Shown here: positions 1 through 7,012 of the stretch, one piece after another | Numbering within the stretch: position 1 is the first letter of the stretch | Layout: each line of letters opens with the position of its first letter | Assembly: GCA_049301335.1 (NCBI GenBank) | Contig: JBAQKV010000093.1 | Span: 1 to 15,989 of the forward strand | Length of the DNA stretch: 15,989 nucleotides | Source: JANJWP01 sp049301335 | GTDB lineage: Bacteria > Patescibacteriota > Gracilibacteria > BD1-5 > UBA2023 | Direction of reading: 5' to 3' | The notes under the pieces: model-generated | What the model saw: only the letters and a program-made list of their open reading frames with translations | What the model was told of the DNA's origin: nothing | Databases searched by the model: none | Translations under genes and position numbers: made by a program

Positions 1-46
1 ATAGTGTGCATATGGGGAATTTCCCGTAGAAACGCAATTCTGAAGT

Positions 47-1102
47 ATGGCCATCGAATCGAAGAAGAAGATTCCCGAAACCCGCCTCGTCGCCCCGTCC
101 GAAGAGATTATCGACGTGCCCGAAGAAGCTACCCTCCGCCCTACGAGCCTCACCGAATACGTCGGACAGGAGAACGTAAAACGCCACCTCGGCATCGCCG
201 TGGATTCGGCCAAAGCCCGCCGCGCGCCGCTCGAACACGTGCTTCTCTACGGTCCGCCGGGTCTCGGCAAGACCACGCTCTCGTTCATTCTCGCCAAAGA
301 GATGGGCGCGAACCTTAAGACGACTTCCGGTCCCGCCGTAGAAAAACCGGCCGACCTCGTTTCGCTCCTCACCGGGCTGTCCGAAGGCGACGTCCTCTTC
401 ATCGACGAAATCCACCGCCTCAAGCCGCAGACCGAAGAAATCCTCTATAGCGCAATGGAAGACTTCGCCATCGACATCATGGTCGGCTCCGGCACGGGCG
501 CTTCGTCGGTCCGCATGGAAATTCCCAAGTTCACCCTCGTGGGCGCCACGACCAAGCTCTCCAAACTTACCGGACCGCTCCGCGACCGCTTCGGCAACGT
601 CCTCAAGCTCGATTTCTACGAAGACGCCGAACTCACCCGCATCGCCGCCCGCTCCATGCGCGTTCTCGGAATGGACGGCTTCGAAACCGCCGTCGCCGAA
701 ACCGTGGCGAAAAAGAGCCGGGGGACCCCGCGCATCGTCAACCGGTTCGTCAAAATACTGCGCGACTACGCCGTCGTCGGCAAAGACGTTAAAACGTCCG
801 CCGGCGCCGAACAGGTGTTCGAATATCTCGGCATCGACGCGCTCGGTCTCGATCCGCTCGACCGCAAACTCCTCTCGACCCTCGCGTACAAGTTCGGCGG
901 AGGCCCGGTAGGTCTCAATACTCTCGCCTCCATCGTGGGCGAAGAAGAAGAAACCGTCGAAGACGTGGTCGAACCGTTCCTCCTCAAAGCAGGATTCCTC
1001 GAACGCACTCCCCGCGGACGCCGCCTTACCGCTTCGGGCGAAGAATGGATCCGCCGCGACGGAATCAGCGAAGAAGCCGGTTCGCAAACCCGTCTCGGAT
1101 AG
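47..1102 (+). CDS. ruvB: Holliday junction branch migration ATPase RuvB
   Basis: Motor ATPase of the RuvAB complex, which drives branch migration of Holliday junctions during recombinational repair; cytoplasmic hexameric ring. The 351 aa protein has the full family architecture and usual length: AAA+ large domain with Walker A GPPGLGKTT (about residues 69-77), Walker B LFIDEIH (D120, E121), sensor 1 GATT (166-169), arginine finger in GPLRDRFG (R179), then the small AAA+ domain and a C-terminal winged helix containing RTPRGR. The ATG at 47 gives the typical RuvB N-terminus; under code 25 the frame is open back to a TAG at 2-4, with no better start. The Shine-Dalgarno is weak (TGAAG). It stops at TAG and is followed by a bidirectional terminator. 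No in-frame TGA. ruvA and ruvC are not next to it within the window. Confidence 0.97.
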   Translation: MAIESKKKIPETRLVAPSEEIIDVPEEATLRPTSLTEYVGQENVKRHLGIAVDSAKARRAPLEHVLLYGPPGLGKTTLSFILAKEMGANLKTTSGPAVEKPADLVSLLTGLSEGDVLFIDEIHRLKPQTEEILYSAMEDFAIDIMVGSGTGASSVRMEIPKFTLVGATTKLSKLTGPLRDRFGNVLKLDFYEDAELTRIAARSMRVLGMDGFETAVAETVAKKSRGTPRIVNRFVKILRDYAVVGKDVKTSAGAEQVFEYLGIDALGLDPLDRKLLSTLAYKFGGGPVGLNTLASIVGEEEETVEDVVEPFLLKAGFLERTPRGRRLTASGEEWIRRDGISEEAGSQTRLG

Positions 1103-1118
1103 TTCCCAAAGCAAATGA

Positions 1119-1146
1119 AAATCCCCCGTGCGGGGGATTTTTTTCG
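1119..1146 (+). terminator. bidirectional terminator after ruvB
   Basis: Perfect hairpin AAATCCCCCG / CGGGGGATTT with a very short loop followed by a T run on plus and, because of the flanking A run, also a T run on minus. It sits between the convergent ends of ruvB (1102) and the minus-strand 71 aa gene (1158), so it can serve both. Confidence 0.85.
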
Positions 1147-1157
1147 GATCTGAAACC

Positions 1158-1373
1158 TTAACGGTTCAGCGCCCGGAGGGACTGGAGTTTCGGAACGTCC
1201 ACGCAGTAGACGGTTTCGAACAGTTCCCATTCTTTCGTTCGGCCGTCGACGCGGCGCCTTCCTCGGACGCTCACCATGATTTCATGGGATTCGAGGGGGC
1301 GTTTGTCGCTCGATTGCCGTGCGCAGGACATGAATTGCTGGATTTCGAGCAACGGCCTGGGGGTGTCGAACAT
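1158..1373 (-). CDS. small unknown protein, 71 aa
   Basis: I do not recognise this protein. It starts at the ATG at 1371-1373, chosen because a strong Shine-Dalgarno (AAGGAGG, 8 nt spacing) precedes it and a good promoter (TTGACT-16-TACTAT) lies about 45 bp further upstream; longer upstream starts would lie in or beyond the promoter. The product is basic and soluble-looking, with two cysteines (in the stretches FMSCARQ and TVYCVDV) and an Arg-rich middle (RGRRRVDGR). It has no membrane segment or signal peptide, ends in TAA and shares a terminator with ruvB. The clear transcription and translation signals argue for a real, well expressed gene. A small nucleic-acid-binding protein is possible from its charge, but this is only a guess. 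Confidence 0.7.
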   Translation of the reverse strand: MFDTPRPLLEIQQFMSCARQSSDKRPLESHEIMVSVRGRRRVDGRTKEWELFETVYCVDVPKLQSLRALNR

Positions 1374-1413
1374 TCGTTTTTCCTCCTTTTTGGTTTTTGA
1401 ATGGTCGCCGCAG

Positions 1414-1441
1414 ATAGTAGTGACGCGTATGGAAAAGTCAA
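1414..1441 (-). promoter_or_regulatory. promoter of the 71 aa gene
   Basis: On minus: -35 TTGACT (1436-1441), 16 bp spacer, -10 TACTAT (1414-1419). It is divergent from, and only 17 bp away from, the plus-strand promoter at 1459-1485. Confidence 0.75.
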
Positions 1442-1458
1442 TTCCTCCGTCCGAGCCC

Positions 1459-1485
1459 TTGACTTCGCCAACCTTTGGATATGAT
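1459..1485 (+). promoter_or_regulatory. promoter of the 104 aa gene
   Basis: -35 TTGACT (1459-1464), 15 bp spacer, -10 TATGAT (1480-1485), about 38 bp before the GTG start at 1524. The spacer is short compared with the usual 17 bp, but 15-16 bp recurs in other promoters of this window. Confidence 0.65.
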
Positions 1486-1523
1486 TCGCCTCGTTCGATC
1501 GCCCAAAAACGAAAGGAGACCCC

Positions 1524-1838
1524 GTGATTCGACGCCTCATAGTACTTGCCCTCGGTTCGCTCTTCCAGCCGCCGCCCACCGCGTTTCTCATCCGCAACCG
1601 CGAGGTTGTCGATTGTGAACCGGTAGCGGTCCTTCCCAGCGTCGCGTCTCCGTCCTACGGTCCGTCGTCGCGCAACCATTCCCGCCGTCATTCCGGTGCT
1701 TCGGCATCGGTCGCGGCCGCTTCCGCCCGGATGAACATTCCGCGGGGCGTCCACCGCGACTCGTACGGTTCGGATGCCCGCGCTACGCGTACCGATTCGG
1801 CACGGAAACCCCGCTCGCGCAACGGAAGTCGGAAGTAG
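1524..1838 (+). CDS. small unknown protein, 104 aa, possible secreted
   Basis: I do not recognise this protein. GTG start with a good Shine-Dalgarno (AAAGGAG, about 6 nt upstream), a promoter before it and a terminator directly after the TAG stop, so it looks like an independent transcription unit. The N-terminus MIRRLIVLALGSLF is a short basic-then-hydrophobic stretch that could be a signal peptide or membrane anchor. The remainder is Ser/Arg/Ala-rich, low in hydrophobic residues and probably disordered. The composition is close to what a random GC-rich frame would give, so the case rests on the expression signals; a non-coding RNA from the same promoter is the main alternative. Confidence 0.5.
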   Translation: MIRRLIVLALGSLFQPPPTAFLIRNREVVDCEPVAVLPSVASPSYGPSSRNHSRRHSGASASVAAASARMNIPRGVHRDSYGSDARATRTDSARKPRSRNGSRK

Positions 1839-1856
1839 CGCCCAATGCGCGCCAAA

Positions 1857-1892
1857 CGAAATCCCCCGGTTACGACCGGGGGATTTTTTCGT
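1857..1892 (+). terminator. bidirectional terminator
   Basis: Hairpin AATCCCCCGGT - TAC - GACCGGGGGATT followed by six T residues. It lies between convergent gene ends at 1838 (+) and 1895 (-). It is the same design as the hairpins at 1119 and 6971. Confidence 0.85.
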
Positions 1893-1894
1893 CG

Positions 1895-2269
1895 TTACGA
1901 GGTGCTGACGCTTTCGAGCATGAGTTCGATGAGGAGCGCGATGAAGACCAGCAGGCCGCCGGTGCGCGGAGTCAGGAGCGAGAGCGAGAAGAACGCCACC
2001 AATCCGAGCGCGACGAGGGAGAAGAGGATACCTTGCCTGACGGAAGCGAAGAAGACTCCCGGATGGATTTCGCCGCGGTAGTACACCTTCTTGAACCCGT
2101 AGAACGTAATCGAGGAAAACGACGCGATGGCGAGAAAAACCGCGATTCCCATAGCCGTGAAGGCGACCGTGAAATTCGTCTCGGGATCGAGGTAGAACGT
2201 CAAAAGCGCCGAAGAAAGCGTGCTCGTCAGGAAGATGATCCAGAGTATGAAGAACGGTCCGTGTTTCAC
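1895..2269 (-). CDS. small integral membrane protein, 124 aa
   Basis: Unrecognised protein with about four hydrophobic segments: residues ~5-25 (FFILWIIFLTSTLSSALL), ~33-58, ~75-97 and ~103-118, so very likely an inner-membrane protein with both ends on the same side. The start is GTG at 2267-2269, the only usable start after an in-frame TAA at 2294-2296; no strong Shine-Dalgarno is visible. It follows the SulP transporter by 39 bp on the same strand with no terminator between, so co-transcription and a role near that transporter or the envelope are reasonable inferences. It stops at TAA just before the shared hairpin at 1857-1892. Confidence 0.75.
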   Translation of the reverse strand: MKHGPFFILWIIFLTSTLSSALLTFYLDPETNFTVAFTAMGIAVFLAIASFSSITFYGFKKVYYRGEIHPGVFFASVRQGILFSLVALGLVAFFSLSLLTPRTGGLLVFIALLIELMLESVSTS

Positions 2270-2308
2270 GATGGCGGGGAAAGGTTTTCCGGATTATAGG
2301 CGTTCGGC

Positions 2309-4015
2309 CTACGCGGCAAAAAGTTTCTTGAGCGCGAGGGAACTGGCGGAGTAAATTCGCCCCTCGTTTTTGAGTTCCGCGTAGAACGGAGTTTCCGCGA
2401 GTTTCTCGACGAGCGACTTCGAAAGCCCGCTTACCGAAATTTCGATACCCTTTTCCCGAACGGTCTCCATCATCGCTTCGAGGGCTTCGAATCCGTCCAG
2501 ATCGACGTTGTAGACGTTGGAAAAACTAAAAACGACGTGCGTCGCCTCGCGGATTTCGCGAAGGCGTTCCAATTGGGCCTCGACGTTGAGATACGTGACC
2601 GAACCGTTGAATCGGTAGATGAGCACGTCTCCCGGCTTTTGGAGCCTCAGGTATTCTTTCACGCGGATTTTTCCGAAGTACTCGCCCTTTCGAAATACCG
2701 AGACCTTCACGTTGCCGTCGGACACCTTTTTAATGAACACGATGAGCGAAACGGCCGTTCCGGCGAGGATTCCCATGGTAGGGTCGTCGATTACGGTGAT
2801 GGCCGCGACTAAAAAGGTGAGGAAGAACGCCGTCCGGTCGAACTTGAAGATTTTGGCATAGAGTTCGAACTCGACCATTCCGATGGCGATGTTCACGAGA
2901 ATCGCCGCGACCACCGGCATCGGCAAAAGCTTGAACGCCGAAAAACAGAGCCAGGCGATGAGCGTGGTGAAAACCGCGATGAGGAAGGCGCTCGTCCGGT
3001 GCGTAGCGCCGGATTTCGCGTTGAGCGCGGTGCGCACGAGAACCGCCGTCGCCGGAAGTCCGCCCACGATGCCGGAAGCGAGGTTCGCCATCCCGAGCCC
3101 GAATATCTCCCTATCCCGGTCGAAGTCCTCTTTTCGCATCTTCGCCGCGATTTTCGCGGAAATCATGGTTTCGAGAACGGCGATGACCGCGATGACCGCG
3201 GCGGTTTTTCCAATGAGGCGGTAGATTTCGAGGTTGGCGAAAAAGTCGGCCTTCGACGGAATGTCGGGAATCGAGAAGAGTTGGAACGCGAGGGTGGGGA
3301 ACTTGGTACCTATCGTTTGGACTCCCGCGTCCGAAAGCGGTTTCGTGAGCAAAAAGGAGAGCGCGATGGCGAGCGCCGTGAGCGGAATCGGTCCCGGAAC
3401 GGACGGTACGAACTTCTTCCAAACCTGGAGGAACGCGAACGCCGTAGCGAAAACCGCGAACGCCGCCCAGTTGGTTTCGCCGAACTGCGCAAGCGTCTGT
3501 AAGAAATTCGCCACGACGGTCGGGTGCGAGACCTTCGGCGCGATGCCGAGAGCCGCGTTAAGTTGCGAAGCCGCGATGGTGATTCCGACGCCCAAAAGAA
3601 AACCGTGGAGTGCCGCACCCGGAATGAGGGTGATGTAGCGCGAGAGCTTGAGTGCCCAGATGACGATGACCGCCAAACCGGTGGCGATAGCGAGAAACGG
3701 GACGTACTGCGGCCCCGCTTCGAGCGCGAAAGCCAAAAGTATGCCCGAGAGCGCCCCGGCCGGACCGTAGACGTTGAAATTCGACGAAGCGAAAAGCGCC
3801 GCGAACGAACCTGCCCAAACGGCCGTGAGAATCCCCACGAGCGGCGCCGAATCCGATCCGTTGCCGAGACTCGCTACCGCGAGGGAAATGGAAAGCGGGA
3901 TGTTGATGAGTGCCACCGAAAGCGCGCTTTTCCAGTTCTCCTTGAGGAGCCGGGGAAGGGAAGCGGCGAATCCCCCCGCTTTTCCTTCGTTCGCGACGTT
4001 CTTTTCCGTATCCAT
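2309..4015 (-). CDS. SulP family inorganic anion transporter with STAS domain
   Basis: 568 aa membrane transporter of the SulP/SLC26 family; members carry sulfate, bicarbonate or other anions, and the substrate cannot be read from sequence. The N-terminal ~430 residues are a dense series of hydrophobic helices with typical SulP features, such as the early segment with NVYGPAGALSGILLAFA and the later GLPATAVLVRTALNAKSGA preceding the final helices. Residues ~450-568 form a cytoplasmic STAS domain (YRFNGSVTYLNVEAQLERL ... VVFSFSNVYNVDLDGFEAL). In the STAS motif, where anti-sigma-antagonist relatives have a phosphorylatable Ser before Gly (DxSG), this protein has Asp (DLDG, residues 505-508). 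The ATG at 4013-4015 follows a clear promoter. Stop is TAG; no in-frame TGA. The downstream small membrane protein gene is probably in the same transcript. Confidence 0.93.
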   Translation of the reverse strand: MDTEKNVANEGKAGGFAASLPRLLKENWKSALSVALINIPLSISLAVASLGNGSDSAPLVGILTAVWAGSFAALFASSNFNVYGPAGALSGILLAFALEAGPQYVPFLAIATGLAVIVIWALKLSRYITLIPGAALHGFLLGVGITIAASQLNAALGIAPKVSHPTVVANFLQTLAQFGETNWAAFAVFATAFAFLQVWKKFVPSVPGPIPLTALAIALSFLLTKPLSDAGVQTIGTKFPTLAFQLFSIPDIPSKADFFANLEIYRLIGKTAAVIAVIAVLETMISAKIAAKMRKEDFDRDREIFGLGMANLASGIVGGLPATAVLVRTALNAKSGATHRTSAFLIAVFTTLIAWLCFSAFKLLPMPVVAAILVNIAIGMVEFELYAKIFKFDRTAFFLTFLVAAITVIDDPTMGILAGTAVSLIVFIKKVSDGNVKVSVFRKGEYFGKIRVKEYLRLQKPGDVLIYRFNGSVTYLNVEAQLERLREIREATHVVFSFSNVYNVDLDGFEALEAMMETVREKGIEISVSGLSKSLVEKLAETPFYAELKNEGRIYSASSLALKKLFAA

Positions 4016-4068
4016 GTTCCGTGTCGTTTAATGGCCTCCGTTTTCCGTCTGTCGGAAAAGAAGCGGAC

Positions 4069-4096
4069 GTTATAGTCCGAATTTTTTCCAAGTCAA
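4069..4096 (-). promoter_or_regulatory. promoter of the SulP transporter gene
   Basis: On minus: -35 TTGACT (4091-4096), 16 bp spacer, -10 TATAAC (4069-4074), about 54 bp before the ATG. The -35 directly abuts the T run of the terminator of the preceding miaA operon. Confidence 0.75.
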
Positions 4097-4127
4097 AAGA
4101 AAGCCCGCCTTTGCGGGCGGGACTTTC
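4095..4127 (-). terminator. terminator of the dus-miaA operon
   Basis: On minus the hairpin is GAAAG-tCCCGCC-cgcaaa-GGCGGG-CTTTC followed by TTTT. It starts 11 bp after the miaA stop codon. Confidence 0.8.
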
Positions 4128-4137
4128 GAAGGGTGCG

Positions 4138-5031
4138 CTATTCGGTTCCGAGGTGCTTCAGATTCTCGTACCGCTTGTTCCAGGTCGTCTGGCGCTTGGC
4201 GTAATTGCGCGAATTCTGCGCGACGAGCGAAACGCATTTTTCGAACGCCGGAGACGTTTTTCCGAGGGGGTCGCCGAATTCGCCGTCCAGATACCGCGCC
4301 ACTTCGCCGTACCCGATGGTCTTCAGTCCGAAAGCGTTTTTTCCGTATTTCTCCAAGAGCGCTACGGCTTCTTCGAAAAGTCCGTCGTCGAACATTTTGC
4401 GGACGCGGGCGTCGATCTTGGCGTAGAGAGCGGTGCGGTCACCGTCATAAGGAGTGGCGAATTCGACGTTTTGGAACCTCAGCTTCCGTTCGCCGTGCGA
4501 TTCGGCTTTGGATTTTCCAGTCTTTTCGAAGACTTCGAGCGCGCGCTCGACGTAGCGGTGGTTGTTGGGATGGATGGTCGCGGCGTACTGCGGATCGACC
4601 GCTTCGAGCTTTTTCCAAAGCGCTTCGGTCCCGTGCTCGGCGCGGAATTTTTCGAGTTCCGCACGGTATTCCCAGTCCGGCGGGACTTCGGCGACGTCGA
4701 AATCGAACAGGAGGGCGTCCAAATACAATCCCGTACCTCAGCAGACGACGGCGGTTTTTCCGCGCGACCAAACGTCCGCGATGGCGGCATCCGCGGCTTT
4801 TACGAACAGCGCGACCGAATAGTCCTCGTCCGGATTCGCGATATCGAGGCAGTGGTGGGGGATTTCGCGCGCTTCTTCCTTCGTGATTTTTCCGGTTCCG
4901 ATATCCATTCCTTTGAATATCTGACGCGAATCCGCCGAAACGACCTCGCCTGAAAAGCGCTCCGCCAATTCGAGCGAGAGCGCGGTTTTTCCGGATGCCG
5001 TGGGGCCGTAAACGGCGATGATGCGATCCAT
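4138..5031 (-). CDS. miaA: tRNA dimethylallyltransferase MiaA (one TGA read as Gly)
   Basis: Transfers a dimethylallyl group to A37 of tRNAs that read UNN codons; cytoplasmic. Family landmarks are present in order: P-loop GPTASGKT (9-16), DSRQIFKGMDIGTGK (34-48), PHHCLD, the GTGLY region, NNHRYVERALEV, TIGYGE and the C-terminal RNYAKRQTTW. Under the standard code the frame is cut by a TGA at 4738-4740 (residue 98). The family has an invariant GGTGLY here, and the sequence reads VVC-TGA-GTGLY, so TGA takes the place of the first Gly; with TGA as Gly the protein is a normal 297 aa. This is the strongest single proof of recoding in the window, and the gene is not a pseudogene. It starts directly after the TAA of the preceding gene (translational coupling) and stops at TAG. 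Confidence 0.96.
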
Positions 5032-5319
5032 TTAGTACTTGGCCGGGTAATCCCCGAACGGGGCTTCGCCCTCGAGTTCGGCGTCTTCTTCCTCGTCGTA
5101 GCTGTTCATGATGTCCTGCGTCCAGCGCGCGAGGGCGTGGAGGTTTTCGTTCAGGCTCATGTTCCGCCAGTCGATCGAGTAGTCGATGGGCTCGGTTTCG
5201 GTTCCTTCGATGTAGAACGCGGTAATGACCGAGAAGCCCTGCTTGTCGGCGATCTCGTTGAGTTTGCGAATGTATTCTTCGGCGATGTCGGCGAATTCTT
5301 TGCGTGAAAGTGTGCTCAT
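5032..5319 (-). CDS. unknown acidic protein, 95 aa
   Basis: Not recognised. It is a soluble protein with a helical N-terminal half (LSRKEFADIAEEYIRKLNEI), a central alpha/beta-like stretch (FSVITAFYIEGTETEPIDY) and an acidic, probably flexible C-terminus (SYDEEEDAELEGEA). I chose the ATG at 5317-5319, 7 bp after the dus stop; a TTG at 5332-5334 would overlap dus and add five residues. The TAA stop directly abuts the miaA ATG. Its place between two tRNA modification enzymes in a tight operon suggests expression with them, but does not prove a tRNA role. Confidence 0.8.
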   Translation of the reverse strand: MSTLSRKEFADIAEEYIRKLNEIADKQGFSVITAFYIEGTETEPIDYSIDWRNMSLNENLHALARWTQDIMNSYDEEEDAELEGEAPFGDYPAKY

Positions 5320-5326
5320 AGGTGCG

Positions 5327-6343
5327 TTAGTCAACCGGGCAGTTCTCGATGCCTTCGAATTTTCTCGGCATGGCCGATCCGTCGGGGATCTTATCGAGGA
5401 GGTCGGGCCATTCGGTCGAGATGTCGGAAAGGATTGTACGGATATCTTCGAGATTTTCCACCGAGACGAGGCGGGTGCGGTAGGTTTTGACGCCCGGGAA
5501 TCCGTGGAGGTATTCTACCAAATGCTTGCGGGCTTCCAAAGCGCCTTTGCGGCCCTTCTTTTCGATGAGGAGTTCGGCGTGGCCGTCCATGGTCGAGAGG
5601 ATTTCGCGGAGGGTGGGGCGGTATTTTCCCGGAAGGAACGCCCAGGGGTTGCCGAAACTCGCGCGGCCGATCATGAAACCGTCGAGGTTTCCGAGCTTGG
5701 CGATGCCGTCGTCGTAGTCCGAGATGTCGCCGTTGGCGATGACCGGAATCGAGAGGTTCCTTTTCAGTTCGTAGATGCCGGTGAAGTCGGCTTTTCCGCC
5801 AAACGCCTGCTGGTAGGTGCGGCCGTGGACGGTGATGAGGTCGGCCCCGGCGTTCTGCAATCCCTGGCAGAATTCCACGAGAAGGGAATCGTCCGCCCAT
5901 CCGAGACGGGTTTTGACCGATACCGGGATCTTTACGGCCTTCGCCATTTCTTCCACGATGCGGAACGCGGTGTCGCGGTTGATCATGAGGCTCGAGCCGT
6001 GCCCGCTCTTCACCACCTTTTTCGCCGGACATCCCATGTTGATGTCGACGCCGGTCGCGCCGTAGGCCTCGATCATTTTCGCGGCTTCGCGGAACATTTC
6101 CGGGTCTTTCCCGAAAATCTGGAATACTACCGGGCGTTCGATTTCGTCGTGCGGAAGCACTTCTTTGGCGAGGTGTTTCGAACGCACCAAACCGTCGGCG
6201 CTGTAGAACTCCGAAAAGACCACCGTGCTAGGCGCGGTCTTGCGTACGGTGAGCCGGTACGGGCCGTCGGTATACCCGTCCATGGGGGCTAACGCGACGA
6301 TGGGGCCCTTGGCCGCCAAATCTTTCCAAAAGTTCTTATTCAT
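5327..6343 (-). CDS. dus: tRNA-dihydrouridine synthase
   Basis: FMN-dependent reductase that converts specific uridines in tRNA to dihydrouridine. The 338 aa protein has the Dus TIM-barrel landmarks: APMDGYTD (19-26), DINMGCPAKKV with catalytic Cys105, SVKTRLG (Lys144, Arg146), HGRT (173-176), the phosphate-binding VIANGDI, and GRASFGNPW (227-235), followed by the helical C-terminal domain. This fits the bacterial DusB-like group, but the subclass is uncertain. It starts at ATG 6341-6343 with no strong Shine-Dalgarno and ends in TAA. It is the first gene of a three-gene minus-strand operon ending with miaA. No in-frame TGA. Confidence 0.95.
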   Translation of the reverse strand: MNKNFWKDLAAKGPIVALAPMDGYTDGPYRLTVRKTAPSTVVFSEFYSADGLVRSKHLAKEVLPHDEIERPVVFQIFGKDPEMFREAAKMIEAYGATGVDINMGCPAKKVVKSGHGSSLMINRDTAFRIVEEMAKAVKIPVSVKTRLGWADDSLLVEFCQGLQNAGADLITVHGRTYQQAFGGKADFTGIYELKRNLSIPVIANGDISDYDDGIAKLGNLDGFMIGRASFGNPWAFLPGKYRPTLREILSTMDGHAELLIEKKGRKGALEARKHLVEYLHGFPGVKTYRTRLVSVENLEDIRTILSDISTEWPDLLDKIPDGSAMPRKFEGIENCPVD

Positions 6344-6380
6344 TCGTCAAGCGCAATTCGTGGGATGCTGTAAAAACGTG

Positions 6381-6389
6381 TGGTAATCT
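6381..6389 (+). promoter_or_regulatory. possible extended -10 promoter of the 177 aa gene
   Basis: TGGTAATCT fits an extended -10 (TGnTAnnnT) 39 bp before the ATG at 6429. No convincing -35 is visible, so the assignment is tentative. Confidence 0.35.
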
Positions 6390-6428
6390 ATCGGAAGACA
6401 CGAGAAATCAAAACCAAAATCCTTTTAT

Positions 6429-6962
6429 ATGAACGTTCCCCAGAATACTCCCGGCATCGCCGAGCTCCGCGCCATCAAGGAAACCGCCAAGACCGGCCTC
6501 CGCGATACCCACGGATTTCCCAAGGCCGCGGCCGCCGTCGCCCTCGTATCGATCAGCGACCAAGCGAAGCGCGATTTCATCCTCGAAGGCTTCTCCGCCA
6601 TCGGCATCGCCGCCGTCGCCGTAACGACCGACGAAGTTCCGAAACTCCGCAATGTCGTAGCGGCCGACAAAGTTTCGCCGAGCGACTTGTACGCGTTCGA
6701 TTTCTTCATGCTCGACGGCGAGGCCGAAGAGCTCGACATCGTCCGCTGTATGAAGGCCGGAGTCGTTCCGATCATCCACGAAAAGAACGTGTTCTCGGGC
6801 GTCCTCAAGGATTTCAACCCGATGAAGTTCGAGGGCAACGCGTTCCTCTTCAAGGACGACAACCAGTTCCGCATGTTCGCTTCCGCGGTTTCGTATCTGG
6901 AAAACGTGAAGTTTCCGGAAGACCGCCGCATCCTCCTCAAGCACGTCGCGGAAACGTTCTAA
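6429..6962 (+). CDS. unknown cytoplasmic protein, 177 aa
   Basis: I do not recognise this family. The sequence is regular and globular: an N-terminal helical segment (IAELRAIKETAK), alternating hydrophobic strand-like and helical stretches (AVALVSIS, FSAIGIAAVAVTTDE, CMKAGVVPIIH) and a C-terminal part FEGNAFLFKDDNQFRMFAS. The pattern suggests an alpha/beta fold; the stretch MKAGVVPIIHEKNVFSG recalls the nucleotide-sugar end of glycosyltransferase-like folds, but that is a weak impression. No signal peptide or membrane helix, TAA stop, no in-frame TGA. The ATG is the first start after an A/T-rich leader without a Shine-Dalgarno. A shared terminator separates it from the convergent surface-protein operon. 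Confidence 0.85.
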   Translation: MNVPQNTPGIAELRAIKETAKTGLRDTHGFPKAAAAVALVSISDQAKRDFILEGFSAIGIAAVAVTTDEVPKLRNVVAADKVSPSDLYAFDFFMLDGEAEELDIVRCMKAGVVPIIHEKNVFSGVLKDFNPMKFEGNAFLFKDDNQFRMFASAVSYLENVKFPEDRRILLKHVAETF

Positions 6963-6970
6963 AGGTTTTG

Positions 6971-7002
6971 GAAATCCCCCGGTCATGCCGGGGGATTTTT
7001 TT
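6971..7002 (+). terminator. bidirectional terminator between the 177 aa gene and the surface-protein operon
   Basis: Hairpin AAATCCCCCGG / CCGGGGGATTT with a short loop and a seven-T run on plus. The minus-strand operon ends at 7013, so the same hairpin can end it too, although its T run on that strand is shorter. Confidence 0.85.
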
Positions 7003-7012
7003 CGTTCGGGAA

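Noticed and set aside
4138..5031. miaA as a pseudogene or sequencing error with a premature stop
   Set aside because: The TGA sits at an invariant Gly, homology continues in the same frame, and many other genes show the same pattern.
5225..6292. 355 aa open frame on plus opposite dus
   Set aside because: Antisense shadow of a clearly identified dus gene; composition biased and no expression signals.
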